Shown piece by piece: positions 17,264 to 25,990 of a DNA stretch of 45,743 nt. Every line of letters begins with the position of its first letter. The first letter of the stretch is position 1. Below the pieces are notes generated by a model that ran no database searches, was not told the origin of the DNA, and saw only the letters and a list, made by a program, of their open reading frames with translations. The stretch is from Rothia sp. (in: high G+C Gram-positive bacteria). GTDB taxonomy: Bacteria; Actinomycetota; Actinomycetes; Actinomycetales; Micrococcaceae. Both the position numbers and the translations under genes were made by a program. Location of the stretch: the NCBI GenBank assembly GCA_030524105.1, contig JAUNHE010000011.1, positions 1 to 45,743 of the forward strand. Direction: 5' to 3'.

Positions 17264-18664
17264 GTGAATACTATTGATCTAACCGCCTCTTTTAAGGCCT
17301 ACGATGTTCGTGGCATCGTCGGCGAAACTATCAGCGAAGATACTGTACGAGCCACTGCCGCCGCCTTTGTTGACGTCCTCCAACTAGCCGGACACAAGGT
17401 TTTGGTTGGCTCAGACATGCGTCCCTCCGGTCCCGATTTTATTGCAGCCTTTGCCCAAGGGGCAAATGCGCGCGGTGCCGATGTCGTCAACATCGGTCTC
17501 ATATCAACCGACGAACTCTATTTTGCCTGCGGTGTTGAAAATGCTGCCGGCGTTACTTTTACTGCTTCCCACAACCCTGCCCAGTACAACGGCATGAAGA
17601 TGGCCAAGGCCGGTGCTGTTCCTATCTCCTCCGAGACAGGTTTATTTGAAATCAGGGATTTGGCCCAGAAGTACCTTGACCAAGGCCAGATCCCCGCTCT
17701 TGAGCAAACCGGCAGTCTGACTACAAAAGATTTGCTCAAAGACTACGCCCAGTACCTACGCCAGCTGGTTGATCTCTCCTCTATTAGGCCTCTTAAGCTT
17801 GTTGTTGATGCAGGCAATGGGATGGGCGGCATGACTACCCCGGCAGTCCTAGGAGACTCGCTACTGCCCGGCCTGCCCTTGGAGATCGTCCCGCTCTACT
17901 TTGAGCTGGACGGAACCTTCCCCAACCACCCAGCCAACCCGCTAGAGCCTGCCAACCTGGTAGATCTGCAAAAGGCCGTTCTTGAGCACAAGGCTGACCT
18001 CGGTTTGGCTTTTGACGGTGATGCCGACCGCTGCTTTGTCATTGACGAGAAAGGCCAGCCGGTTCCACCATCAGCTATTACTGCCATTGTTGCTGAGCGA
18101 GAGATTAAACGTGCCCAAGCTGACGGCATCCAAGAACCTGCCATCATTTACAACCTGATTACCTCCCAAGCGGTACCAGAACTGGTAGAAAAATTGGGCG
18201 GCCGAGCCATTAAAACCCGGGTAGGCCACTCCTTTATTAAGGCCGTAATGGCCCAAGAAAACGGCGTCTTTGGGGGCGAGCATTCTGCCCACTACTACTT
18301 CAAAGACTTCTTTAATGCCGATACCGGCATGCTAGCTGCCATGCATGTGCTAGCCGTGCTGGGCAGCGCAAGTGAGCCCCTGTCTGAGCTTGCCGCCGAG
18401 TATTCGCCCTATTTTTCTCCGGGAGAGATAAACTCCGAGGTTGCCGATAAAGAAGCGGCAATAGCGCGAGTACGTCAGGCCCTGGGGGACTCCGTTGAAG
18501 TTTCCGAGCTGGACGGCGTCACCTTTGAAAACAAGGCTGAAGGCTGGTGGGCAAATGTGCGCCCGTCAAATACAGAGCCCTTCCTGCGGCTTAACCTGGA
18601 GGCTGGCGACCAGCAGACCATGGAAAAGGTCCGGGACAAAATACTGGCAATAATCCGTTCTTAA
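17264..18664 (+). CDS. manB: Phosphomannomutase/phosphoglucomutase
   Basis: Alpha-D-phosphohexomutase of 466 residues converting mannose-6-P to mannose-1-P (and probably glucose phosphates). The phosphoserine loop is TASHNPAQYNG, the magnesium loop is DGDADRC, the sugar-binding loop is GGEHSAHYYF, and the phosphate-binding end is RPSNTEPFLRLN. All four domains are present and full length. The start is a GTG at 17264. The divergent partner is manA, so the pair forms the route to mannose-1-phosphate. A long perfect hairpin follows the stop. Confidence 0.93.
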   Translation: MNTIDLTASFKAYDVRGIVGETISEDTVRATAAAFVDVLQLAGHKVLVGSDMRPSGPDFIAAFAQGANARGADVVNIGLISTDELYFACGVENAAGVTFTASHNPAQYNGMKMAKAGAVPISSETGLFEIRDLAQKYLDQGQIPALEQTGSLTTKDLLKDYAQYLRQLVDLSSIRPLKLVVDAGNGMGGMTTPAVLGDSLLPGLPLEIVPLYFELDGTFPNHPANPLEPANLVDLQKAVLEHKADLGLAFDGDADRCFVIDEKGQPVPPSAITAIVAEREIKRAQADGIQEPAIIYNLITSQAVPELVEKLGGRAIKTRVGHSFIKAVMAQENGVFGGEHSAHYYFKDFFNADTGMLAAMHVLAVLGSASEPLSELAAEYSPYFSPGEINSEVADKEAAIARVRQALGDSVEVSELDGVTFENKAEGWWANVRPSNTEPFLRLNLEAGDQQTMEKVRDKILAIIRS

Positions 18665-18684
18665 GCGGGTTAGCCCCTGTATAG

Positions 18685-18730
18685 CAAGGAGCGCTTCTGC
18701 TAAATCTAGATCTATCAGAAGCGCTCCTTG
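18685..18730. terminator. Hairpin between convergent manB and hmp
   Basis: CAAGGAGCGCTTCTG and CAGAAGCGCTCCTTG are perfect 15-base arms around a 16-base loop that contains the small palindrome ATCTAGAT. There is no T-run, so termination is inferred from its position between converging genes. Confidence 0.6.
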
Positions 18731-18767
18731 GGCTTGCCCCTAGGATCATAGTAAGGCAGCAGCTAAA

Positions 18768-19958
18768 TTACTGGTTGGCAGCCCGGGCGGTATCGCGCAA
18801 CATCCATTGATCGGGCCCAAAGATTTCATACTGAATTTGTACACCGGGAACACCGGCTGCAATCAGCTGGCTGCGGGCATTCTGCATAAAGGGCAGCGGA
18901 CCACACAGGTAGACGGCAGCGTTACTGGGCACCTCTAGGGCAGAAACATCCAGTCGCCCCTGGAAATCGCCCTGGCCGTCGCCGGTAAAGGACAGCAGGC
19001 GCGCCTTGGGCAATTGAGCAACCAGCTCAGTCATCTCTTCCCGTAGCGGCCAGGACTGCAGGCTAGAATCCGAATGGACTACCACCACTTCACGCTCTGA
19101 GCCCTGGTCAAGGAGCTCCTGGAGGAAGGCAATCATAGGGGTCACCCCAATTCCTGCCGAGAAAAGATACAGTGGCCCCGAACCGTCATCACCAAAACCG
19201 CCCAGGGTGACATCCCCGTAGGGGTTTGAAATTTCAACGATGTCCCCCTCCTTTAAGGCATGATGTATCTTTGTCATCTCGCCCTCAGGGTCAAGTTTGA
19301 TAGCAACCCTGCGCTGATGAGACTCTGCCGGTAGCAGGGTGTACTGGCGGGGCTGTCGTAGGCCGTCCTCAGCCTTAGTAATCAAGGAGATATACTGGCC
19401 GGCCTTGGCAGGTGTCAGCGGGGTTGCATCGGCTGCCTCAAAGACTAAGTCAACCACCTGCTCACCCGTCTGCCGGCGTGAAACCAGCCTAAAGGGGGCA
19501 AACATAACATCATTAGCCTGCATGGCATACAGGCCCTTTTCTAGCTTGATCAAGGCATTGCCCATCAGCCAGTAGACCTCGGTCCAGGCTTGAGCTACTT
19601 CCTCAGTGCAGGCCGAGCCTAGATCGGCGGCAATGGCCTCAAACAGATACTTATAGACGGTTGGGTATTCGTCTTCCTGCAACCCCAGGGAGGCATGTTT
19701 GTGGGCCACCCGTGAGAGTACCTCGTCAGGGTACTTATCCGGGTTTTGCACAATATAGGAGGCAAAGACAGCAATGGAACCGGCCAGGGCCTTAGGCTGG
19801 GATCCCTCTAACTGCGAAGAACGCGAAAACATACCGTCCATGAGGTCTGGCCGGGCAGCAAACATACGGCGATAAAAATCCGGCGTGATATGAGGGATAC
19901 GCTCGGCAACAAGAGGCAATGTTGCCTCAATGATCGGCCTAGACTTGTCCGAAAGCAT
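18768..19958 (-). CDS. hmp: Flavohemoglobin, nitric oxide dioxygenase
   Basis: Detoxifies nitric oxide to nitrate using O2 and NAD(P)H. The 396 residues are full length. In the globin domain, distal Tyr29 is in DFYRRM and the proximal His88 in VAHKHASLGL. The FAD/NAD reductase half has RQYTLL (FAD), NPYGDVTLGGF, SAGIGVTPMIAF (NAD) and VYLCGPLPFM, with FGPDQW near the end. The ATG at 19958 has AAGGAG upstream. It is preceded by a palindrome that may bind the NsrR-like regulator encoded just upstream on the same strand, and separated from that gene by a terminator. Confidence 0.96.
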   Translation of the reverse strand: MLSDKSRPIIEATLPLVAERIPHITPDFYRRMFAARPDLMDGMFSRSSQLEGSQPKALAGSIAVFASYIVQNPDKYPDEVLSRVAHKHASLGLQEDEYPTVYKYLFEAIAADLGSACTEEVAQAWTEVYWLMGNALIKLEKGLYAMQANDVMFAPFRLVSRRQTGEQVVDLVFEAADATPLTPAKAGQYISLITKAEDGLRQPRQYTLLPAESHQRRVAIKLDPEGEMTKIHHALKEGDIVEISNPYGDVTLGGFGDDGSGPLYLFSAGIGVTPMIAFLQELLDQGSEREVVVVHSDSSLQSWPLREEMTELVAQLPKARLLSFTGDGQGDFQGRLDVSALEVPSNAAVYLCGPLPFMQNARSQLIAAGVPGVQIQYEIFGPDQWMLRDTARAANQ

Positions 19959-20008
19959 GGTGTCTCCTTGCTGACAACTTGTATATAAAACACTATCAAT
20001 TTAGCATA

Positions 20009-20024
20009 TTAAATACTTATTTAA
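20009..20024. promoter_or_regulatory. Candidate NsrR operator upstream of hmp
   Basis: TTAAATACTTATTTAA has perfect 7-base arms around CT and lies about 50 bases before the hmp start codon, in an AT-rich promoter. NsrR sites are AT-rich inverted repeats, so control by the neighbouring regulator is likely but inferred. Confidence 0.5.
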
Positions 20025-20030
20025 GGTTTA

Positions 20031-20066
20031 TTTTTTGAGTCAACCCCTAAGAGCTGACTCAAAAAA
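20031..20066. terminator. Bidirectional terminator between nsrR and hmp
   Basis: TTTTTTGAGTCA (20031-20042) and TGACTCAAAAAA (20055-20066) are perfect 12-base arms. On the minus strand the stem follows the nsrR stop by 8 bases and ends in a T-run, so nsrR and hmp are separate transcription units. Confidence 0.8.
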
Positions 20067-20073
20067 TCAGTAA

Positions 20074-20544
20074 CTAAGCGATGGCTAGTCTTTTTGTCTG
20101 CGCAAGTGGACCCAGGCCTAGCTCAAGAAAAACCGGCCCCATCTGCTCAGACGACGGTAGATCCGAAATAACAATAGGATCTAGCACACTATAAAAAGAC
20201 TCTCTAGCTCTCGCCAGGATCCCACGCAGCTGACAGGCTGAACTCAGCGGGCACTTCTCCCCCTCAGCTTCACATGCCACGATTGGAATATCCCCCTCGG
20301 ATGCTCGCAATACCTGGCCAATGGTAGCCTGCTTGCCTTTGCTTGACAGACTGACTCCCCCTGAGCGCCCACGAGTAGCATCCACCCAACCGTGATTGGC
20401 TAGAAAGGCAACGGATTTAGCAACATGGTTATAAGGTGTCCCCACACCTTCTGCAATGGTCTGTGTTGAAAGTTTTGCCCCTTCAGCACCAGCCAAAAGC
20501 ATCATAATTCGCAGGGACACATCAGAAAAAGCAGTAAGACGCAT
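20074..20544 (-). CDS. nsrR: Rrf2-family nitric-oxide-sensing repressor (NsrR-like)
   Basis: A 156-residue Rrf2 winged-helix regulator. The helix-turn-helix includes LSTQTIAEGVGTPYNHV and the wing RGRSGGVSL. Three cysteines, C91, C98 and C104 (spaced x6 and x5, within VACEAEGEKC and PLSSAC), would bind an Fe-S cluster. An aspartate at residue 8 matches the fourth ligand known in Streptomyces NsrR. These features and the hmp gene next door support NO sensing over IscR or RsrR. The ATG at 20544 has GAAGGGA upstream. Derepression of hmp on NO exposure is the expected behaviour. Confidence 0.88.
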   Translation of the reverse strand: MRLTAFSDVSLRIMMLLAGAEGAKLSTQTIAEGVGTPYNHVAKSVAFLANHGWVDATRGRSGGVSLSSKGKQATIGQVLRASEGDIPIVACEAEGEKCPLSSACQLRGILARARESFYSVLDPIVISDLPSSEQMGPVFLELGLGPLAQTKRLAIA

Positions 20545-20886
20545 TACAATGTCCCTTCTTTCAGCGGCATCCCTTAGACATTCTACGCCGCTTGCCCTAC
20601 ATATTCTGACTCGGCTAACTGGTCAAAACATGTGAGTTTTCTCGTTCTCACAAGGCTACTTATCATCAAGAATAGTCCTTATCTCAGTGGTCGACACCCA
20701 AAAAATCCCTGCCACATTTTACTTACTTCCGGGTAATATGGAGGTGCATCTGCAAACAGCAGCCGGCCATGTATCAGCTTGGGTGTCGTCAAGTTGGCAG
20801 GTGTTGAAATTTTACTCTTTGTCTACAAACATACAGGCAGACAGGTAAAATTTCACATCATTTAATGTATTAGTAAAGGACAAAGC
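20545..20886 (+). promoter_or_regulatory. Structured upstream region of the Roadblock gene
   Basis: This 342-base gap has no coding region. A 10-base inverted repeat pairs CGACACCCAA (20692-20701) with TTGGGTGTCG (20779-20788). Then a perfect 11-base repeat pairs TGAAATTTTAC (20805-20815) with GTAAAATTTCA (20845-20855), ending 31 bases before the start codon. The two are sequential, so a transcript starting upstream of 20690 could carry a structured leader; alternatively the 11-base arms are a spaced operator. The first 100 bases also hold the nsrR promoter on the other strand. Confidence 0.4.
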
Positions 20887-21255
20887 GTGTCTACTCTTGA
20901 TAAATCCATCCAGGAATTGCTAACAATCGAGGGTGCAAACGGTGCAGCCCTGGTTGACATCTCCTCTGGTATGGCACTTGCATCAGGCGGTAACCCGGGC
21001 TTCGACCTAACCGTTGCTGCAGCGGGTAACTCAAATGTTGTGCGTGCAAAACTAAAGACCATGGCAGACCTCGGTTTGGATGGTCACATTGAGGACATCA
21101 TGATCACACTGAATTCTCAGTACCACCTGATCAACGTCCTTAACGCATCCGAGACTTCGGGCCTCTTTGTGTACCTGGTACTCGATCGCAATACCGCTAA
21201 CCTCGCCTTAGCTCGCCATAAGCTCAACACCATTGCTTCACGCATCTCCCTCTAA
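20887..21255 (+). CDS. Roadblock/LC7-like protein
   Basis: A 122-residue cytosolic protein resembling Roadblock/LC7 (MglB-type) proteins: an opening helix with a GANGAALVDISSG turn, a strand-helix-strand core with DIMITLNSQYHLINVL, and a final LFVYLVLDRNTANLALARH segment. Family members bind or regulate small GTPases; in actinobacteria they usually occur in four-gene conservons with a kinase, DUF742 and a GTPase. None of those partners is adjacent here. The GTG at 20887 has AAAGGA upstream. It is monocistronic, with a long leader and a strong terminator. The family assignment is by fold-like pattern and moderately secure; the partner is unknown. Confidence 0.7.
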   Translation: MSTLDKSIQELLTIEGANGAALVDISSGMALASGGNPGFDLTVAAAGNSNVVRAKLKTMADLGLDGHIEDIMITLNSQYHLINVLNASETSGLFVYLVLDRNTANLALARHKLNTIASRISL

Positions 21256-21378
21256 ATTAGGTTTAACAGTTTTATTTAGGGGATTGTAGGGCCAGGCGTC
21301 CGGCCATAATCGAGGATTAGGCAGGACGCTTTTGTGTTAGCGAGCTCAAGGATATTGATAACACGATATCAGGGGATA

Positions 21379-21435
21379 GATCAGGGGCCTTTCTCTAGGA
21401 CTACTACCTAGGGAAAGGCCCCTGATCGTTTTTGT
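21379..21435 (+). terminator. Long-stem terminator after the Roadblock gene
   Basis: Arms 21379-21399 (starting GATCAGGGGCCTTTC) and 21407-21427 (ending GAAAGGCCCCTGATC) pair over 21 bases with one mismatch around a 7-base loop, followed by GTTTTTGTTT. It lies 15 bases short of the convergent ABC gene's stop. Confidence 0.85.
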
Positions 21436-21442
21436 TTGGCAG

Positions 21443-22927
21443 TTAGAGCGGATCGTTACCGATAGCTGCTTCCATCAGAAGGTCCTCCGTGGCACCTTCA
21501 TTGGTTTGCATCAGCACCAGTTCTCCATTACGCATAACCGCTATCCGGTTGCACAGCTCCATCAGCTCAGACATATCCGAGCCAATCATGATAATGGAGG
21601 TTCCCTTCTCCGTCAGTTCTTTAAGCATCTTATAGATCTCACTTTTAGCACTGACGTCGATACCGCGGGTGGGGTGGTTAAGAATAAGCACCTCGCAGTC
21701 GGCTGTAATCCATTTGGCCAGAGCCACCTTTTGCTGGTCTCCTCCGGACAGCTTGCCCACTTCACCTTGGATATTGGTGGTTTTAATGTGAAGTTTTTGC
21801 ACCTGTTCGGCTACCTCACGCAGGGCAGAAACCTCGTGCAAAAACCCGGCAGGGTTAGACTCAATACCGATGGACTCCATCAGTGTTTTAGCGATAGAGC
21901 GTTCGTTGGCTAGGCCAAGTTCATCATCATCGTCAGAGAGGTAACCCATACCGTAGAGCACGGAATCTTCGGGACCGTTAAGAGTAATATCCTGACCATC
22001 AATACGCAGGGTCGAGAATGTTGCCGGTTTAACCCCCACCAGGGCGGCAGCAACCTCATTGATGCCTGAGCGACGCATACCTGTCAGTCCAAGGACTTCG
22101 CCCCGGCCCACGCTAAAGGAGACGTTTTTTAAGAAGCCATCTTTAGAGTTAAGGTTTTCCACCACCAGCTTGTCGTCCTGGCAGACAAACTGCTCGGGAC
22201 GCTGCCCCATAGGAATCTCGCGCTGAAACATCTTGTAGGCGATTTCCTTTGAGCTCATTCGGCCCGGGCTGATCTCGTGTGAGATCAAGCCGTCATCAAG
22301 AATGACGGCACGATCCGCCAGGGAGCGGATCTCGTCAAGACGGTGGGTAATGTAGATGACAGATCTTCCCTCTTCCACCAGCCTGCGGGTAATCTCGTGC
22401 AGCTGGAAGATCTCGTAGTCATTAAAGGTGGCCGCAACCTCGTCCATGAGGACCAGCTGAGTTTCTTCCGCCTCCATGCGGACAACTTCTACCAGGGCCT
22501 GTTCAGCCCGAACCAGGTCTCCCATTTTGGTGTCGGGACTGATCTTTACATCCGCATCGGTGAGCAGTTTTTGCGCCCGTTCGCGCTGCTCATCGACAGA
22601 CTTTTCTGCATGAAAAGTTGAGCGAAAGATGGCCTCGGCAACAGTCAGACCGGGATCCACCTTAAATTTCTGCCGGATAGAACCAACCCCGCAGGCAAGA
22701 GCCTCGTCCGGGCTCTTGGGGCTATAAGGTTCCCCCGCCAGAATAAGTTCACCAGAATCAGCAGTGTCCCATCCCCCTAGGATGGACAGAAAAGTTGATT
22801 TACCGGCACCGTTTTCGCCAAGAAGCCCAACAACTTCGCCACGCCCAACGTTAAGATCTACACCTTTAAGCGCGCGTAATTGCTCATGGTTTTTGGTCAA
22901 ACCTTTAACACTGAGCAGATTATCCAC
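21443..22927 (-). CDS. Sugar-type ABC transporter ATP-binding protein, degenerate, orphan
   Basis: A 494-residue double-ATPase protein of the RbsA/MglA type. In NBD1 the Walker A GENGAGKST (about residues 37-45), the Q loop and the switch histidine (ITHRLDE) are intact and Walker B reads LMDEVAATF, but the signature is LVRAEQ instead of LSxGE. In NBD2 the Walker A is GMRRSGIN (degenerate, as usual in the family), the signature LSGGDQQ is good, but Walker B reads LILNHPTRGID, with Asn-His in place of Asp-Glu. So one composite site looks active and the other dead. The GTG at 22927 has AAGGGG upstream; a TTG at 22945 is less likely. No permease or binding protein is encoded nearby. Confidence 0.85.
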   Translation of the reverse strand: MDNLLSVKGLTKNHEQLRALKGVDLNVGRGEVVGLLGENGAGKSTFLSILGGWDTADSGELILAGEPYSPKSPDEALACGVGSIRQKFKVDPGLTVAEAIFRSTFHAEKSVDEQRERAQKLLTDADVKISPDTKMGDLVRAEQALVEVVRMEAEETQLVLMDEVAATFNDYEIFQLHEITRRLVEEGRSVIYITHRLDEIRSLADRAVILDDGLISHEISPGRMSSKEIAYKMFQREIPMGQRPEQFVCQDDKLVVENLNSKDGFLKNVSFSVGRGEVLGLTGMRRSGINEVAAALVGVKPATFSTLRIDGQDITLNGPEDSVLYGMGYLSDDDDELGLANERSIAKTLMESIGIESNPAGFLHEVSALREVAEQVQKLHIKTTNIQGEVGKLSGGDQQKVALAKWITADCEVLILNHPTRGIDVSAKSEIYKMLKELTEKGTSIIMIGSDMSELMELCNRIAVMRNGELVLMQTNEGATEDLLMEAAIGNDPL

Positions 22928-23080
22928 CGAAATTTTCCCCTTCAAATTACGAGCGACGATTTAAGACAGTTCAACTTCTTGTGCAGAGAAGAACGGACCT
23001 TCAAACTGCTTTCTTTGTCAAATATTACTAGGTAGTAGGCACCAGAGCACTATTATATTGAAGAGAGGTTAATAACGACA

Positions 23081-23123
23081 GAAAAGAGGTGCTGGTCAAC
23101 TTGATGTCGCCACCACCTTTTTC
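23081..23123 (-). terminator. Terminator after pckG
   Basis: On the minus strand AGGTGGTGG and CCAGCACCT pair with one mismatch around a 14-base loop, followed by CTTTTC. It begins about 27 bases after the pckG stop. Confidence 0.6.
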
Positions 23124-23149
23124 CGTACAAACACTGCACTTTTGTCGGC

Positions 23150-25027
23150 TTATTGGCCGGCTTTGGCACCCTTAATGCGTTGGGATAATTCATCCCGCTG
23201 GTCATAAATTTCCTGGGGTAATTCATCCCCAAATTTACAAAGCCACTCGTCAATGCCTTTAAGCTCAAGCTCAAACTCATCAACGTCAATAGCTAATGCT
23301 GCCTCTATTTCACTTTCTGAAATCTCCAAACCCTTTAAATCAATGTCTTCTTTAGTGGGGACAAGACCAAAAATGGTCTGGCGCCCAGAAGCTTTTCCTT
23401 CAAGCCGCTCAAATATCCATTTAACAACCCGGGAATTTTCCCCAAAACCTGGCCAGGCAAATCCACCGTCAGGTGTACGCCGGAACCAATTCACATAATA
23501 TACACCCGGCATATTCTCTTGGCCGTGTTTTTGGCCTAAGTCTAGCCAGTGCCGAAAATAATCAGCAGCGTTATACCCAATAAAGGGTAGCATTGCCATG
23601 GGATCGCGCCGCACCACGCCGACGGCACCTTTAGCGGCAGCTGTAGTTTCTGACGAAAGTGTTACGCCGCGGAAAACACCCTGCTCCCAGCTTTCCGCTT
23701 CAGAGACCAAAGGAATCGTCGTCTTACGCCGTCCACCAAAAATAATGGCAGACAGTGGCACCCCGTCCGGTTCATAAAACTCTTGTGCCAGCATGTCCAC
23801 CTGGTCAATAGGGGTACAGAAACGTGAATTGGGGTGGGCTGCCGGCTGGTCCGAATCGGGGGTCCAGTCGTTGCCGCGCCAGTCGATTAAGTGATCGGGT
23901 GCCTGCTCAGTCTTTCCTTCCCACCACACAGAGTTGTCGTCAGTCAGAGCCACATTGGTAAAAATTGTCCGGCCTTTTGCGATAGCCCGCATGGCATTAG
24001 GGTTGGTAGACCAGCCTGTACCAGGAGCTACACCAAACATGCCCGTCTCTGGATTAACCACTCGAGGTTTACCCTGCTGATCAAAGTGGATCCAGGCAAT
24101 ATCATCACCCACCAGCTCGGCCTTCCACCCTTCAACGGTAGGATCCATCATGGCAAAGTTTGTTTTACCGCAGGCAGAAGGGAAGGCTGCACAGAAGTAG
24201 CGTGTCTTCTGCTGGGGATTGGTCACCTTCAGGATGAGCATGTGTTCAGCCATCCAACCCTGGTCGTGCCCCAGAACAGAAGCAATACGTAAGGCATAGC
24301 ACTTCTTGCCCAGGAGGGCATTGCCACCGTAACCGGACCCAAAGGACCAAATTTCCCTGTCCTCTGGAAAATGGACAATATATTTCTCTGGGTTACAGGG
24401 CCAGGGCACGTCCTGCTGGCCCGGCTCTAAGGGGGCACCTACCGAATGCAGGGCCTTGACGTAGAAGGCTTGTGTGTCAGAAAGCTTTTTAAGCACTTGC
24501 TGCCCGGTTGTTGCCATAATGTGCATCGAGCAAACAACGTAAGCCGAGTCCGTTATTTCTACACCGTACTTAGGCTGGCTTGCATCAAGAGAACCCATGA
24601 CAAAGGGGATAACGTACATGGTCCGTCCCCGCATGCATCCCGTGTATAGCTCTGTGAGAGTTTGCTTCATCTGAACCGGGTCACACCAGTTATTAGTAGC
24701 ACCGGCCCCGGCTTCTGTTTCAGAGCAAATAAAGGTTCGCTCCTCTACCCGAGCTACGTCATCCGGGTCAGAAAAGGCAGCGTAAGAGTTGGGGAACTCA
24801 TGGTCCGAAAGGCGGATAAAGGTACCCGCCTGCACCAGTTCGCCAGCCAAACGGTCGTACTCCTGCTGGGAACCATCAACCCAATAAAGGGAATCAGGCT
24901 GAGTGAGTTCAGCCACACTACGAACCCACTGCAAAAGATCCCCATAGGCAGTAGGAGCCTCGTCGAGCTGCTTAAGCACCTTTGCAGACAGCTTTGAAGG
25001 AACATTGGCATTTAAAAGGTCAGTCAT
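23150..25027 (-). CDS. pckG: Phosphoenolpyruvate carboxykinase (GTP)
   Basis: Gluconeogenic enzyme converting oxaloacetate and GTP to PEP, CO2 and GDP; 625 residues from the chosen start, the usual size for the GTP class. Hallmarks are the P-loop [16 protein letters not shown], the metal site VGDDIAWI, the substrate region [13 protein letters not shown], and the nucleotide segment [13 protein letters not shown] chose the ATG at 25027 with AAGGGGA upstream; the frame runs on to 25117 without family-like sequence. It stands alone, with 222 bases before the ABC gene and its own terminator. With gpmA it supports growth on organic acids or amino acids. Confidence 0.96.
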   Translation of the reverse strand: MTDLLNANVPSKLSAKVLKQLDEAPTAYGDLLQWVRSVAELTQPDSLYWVDGSQQEYDRLAGELVQAGTFIRLSDHEFPNSYAAFSDPDDVARVEERTFICSETEAGAGATNNWCDPVQMKQTLTELYTGCMRGRTMYVIPFVMGSLDASQPKYGVEITDSAYVVCSMHIMATTGQQVLKKLSDTQAFYVKALHSVGAPLEPGQQDVPWPCNPEKYIVHFPEDREIWSFGSGYGGNALLGKKCYALRIASVLGHDQGWMAEHMLILKVTNPQQKTRYFCAAFPSACGKTNFAMMDPTVEGWKAELVGDDIAWIHFDQQGKPRVVNPETGMFGVAPGTGWSTNPNAMRAIAKGRTIFTNVALTDDNSVWWEGKTEQAPDHLIDWRGNDWTPDSDQPAAHPNSRFCTPIDQVDMLAQEFYEPDGVPLSAIIFGGRRKTTIPLVSEAESWEQGVFRGVTLSSETTAAAKGAVGVVRRDPMAMLPFIGYNAADYFRHWLDLGQKHGQENMPGVYYVNWFRRTPDGGFAWPGFGENSRVVKWIFERLEGKASGRQTIFGLVPTKEDIDLKGLEISESEIEAALAIDVDEFELELKGIDEWLCKFGDELPQEIYDQRDELSQRIKGAKAGQ

Positions 25028-25423
25028 CTGACAAATCCCCTTATATGTTGACTTTTTTCTCATCGCGCCAGGCCTAGAAACTAAATCGGCATCCCATCCT
25101 GCAAGGACAGAAAACAAAAAAGCGCCACCTGCTTAGCTAGAAGAAGGCAACGCTCATTGAAACCGGAGTTGCTCACCTCGTCGTGATACAACCAGGGTAA
25201 CGGGTTTAGGACTGAATCCGAACTGTTTACAGCACTTTAAAGACAAAAACCCAGATCTGCCCTCAGATTCCCCGAAAAATCGGCGGACCATCCCGCAAAC
25301 CACACCTTAATATGAACGCAACATCTGTGAGAGCAGCCTCACTATGTTTCAATTTGCTGTTACTTTTAGCCCGGTGTAGAGTGTTACCTGTTGTCATCTG
25401 GGAGCATATCCCCAGTGTGACGG
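25028..25423. other. Spacer between pckG and tRNA-Arg
   Basis: This 396-base region holds the pckG promoter side on the minus strand and the tRNA promoter on the plus strand. I find no protein gene; a frame from 25312 overlaps the tRNA and has no support. No other clear structure is seen. Confidence 0.6.
25354..25382 (+). promoter_or_regulatory. Promoter of tRNA-Arg
   Basis: TTGCTG at 25354-25359 and TAGAGT at 25377-25382 are separated by 17 bases and lie 42 bases before the mature tRNA, a good sigma-70-type match. Confidence 0.65.
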
Positions 25424-25499
25424 GCGCCTGTAGCTCAACGGATAGAGCATCTGACTACGGATCAGAAGGTTGGGGGTTCGAATCCCTTCGGGCGCGCCA
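25424..25499 (+). tRNA. tRNA-Arg (anticodon ACG)
   Basis: A 76-base tRNA including an encoded CCA. The acceptor GCGCCTG pairs with CGGGCGC, with one G-U. The D arm has TAGCTCAACGGATAGAGC, the anticodon arm is CTGA-CTACGGA-TCAG with anticodon ACG, and the T arm contains GGTTCGAATCC. ACG would be edited to ICG by TadA to read CGU/C/A codons. A terminator follows 9 bases later. Confidence 0.97.
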
Positions 25500-25507
25500 C
25501 AAGCATG

Positions 25508-25537
25508 AACCCGGTTCTCTAGAGCCGGGTTTTTTAT
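25508..25537 (+). terminator. Terminator after tRNA-Arg
   Basis: AACCCGGTTC and GAGCCGGGTT pair over ten bases with one G-U around a 4-base loop, followed by a run of T. Confidence 0.88.
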
Positions 25538-25664
25538 TAACAAATTTCTGGCCCCAGGTTCTTTAGCGGGAAAAATAAAATATACTACACGGAATCGCAA
25601 GCAGTTCCCCTCTTACACCGCTAAAATCTATGGTGATACTTAAACCACTAAGGAGAATAGCAAC

Positions 25665-25985
25665 GTGAGCATTAACATCAAGGTTATCGACGAGAACGGT
25701 CAGGCCCGCACCGCCACTTGGGACGAGGATCAGACCCTACTTGACGCTCTCCTGGCTCACCAATTCCCCGTTTTGGCAACCTGTGGCGGCAACGCTTCCT
25801 GCGCTACCTGCCACGCTTTTATAGACCCCGAGCACTACCCAGCTGGCGGTCAGCGAAGCGAAGCAGAAGAGGACCTACTCGATATGCTGGACGATGTTGC
25901 CACAGAATACTCCCGCCTCAGCTGTCAAACTGAGTACGCTCAAGGTCTGGACGGGGCAACGATTACCCTCAAACCTGGGATGTAA
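25665..25985 (+). CDS. [2Fe-2S] ferredoxin (adrenodoxin type)
   Basis: A 106-residue electron carrier. Cluster ligands are Cys40, Cys46 and Cys49 (CGGNASCATCH) and Cys87 (RLSCQTEY), with the x5/x2 spacing of adrenodoxin-type rather than plant-type ferredoxins. An acidic patch (EAEEDLLDMLDD) is the expected reductase-binding helix. The GTG at 25665 has AAGGAG upstream. It lies five bases before a lipoprotein gene, so cotranscription is likely, though a functional link is unclear. No cytochrome P450, oxygenase or ferredoxin reductase is encoded nearby, so its partner must be elsewhere. Confidence 0.92.
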   Translation: MSINIKVIDENGQARTATWDEDQTLLDALLAHQFPVLATCGGNASCATCHAFIDPEHYPAGGQRSEAEEDLLDMLDDVATEYSRLSCQTEYAQGLDGATITLKPGM

Positions 25986-25990
25986 TACCA

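Noticed and set aside
20887-21255. Assigning the Roadblock-like protein to a conservon operon
   Set aside because: No histidine kinase, DUF742 or small GTPase gene is adjacent on either side.
21443-22927. Calling the ABC ATPase a pseudogene
   Set aside because: It is full length with no frameshift, and both altered motifs fall in one composite site, which suggests retained function.
25312-25566. Plus-strand frame overlapping tRNA-Arg
   Set aside because: It runs through the tRNA and its terminator and has no protein-like features.
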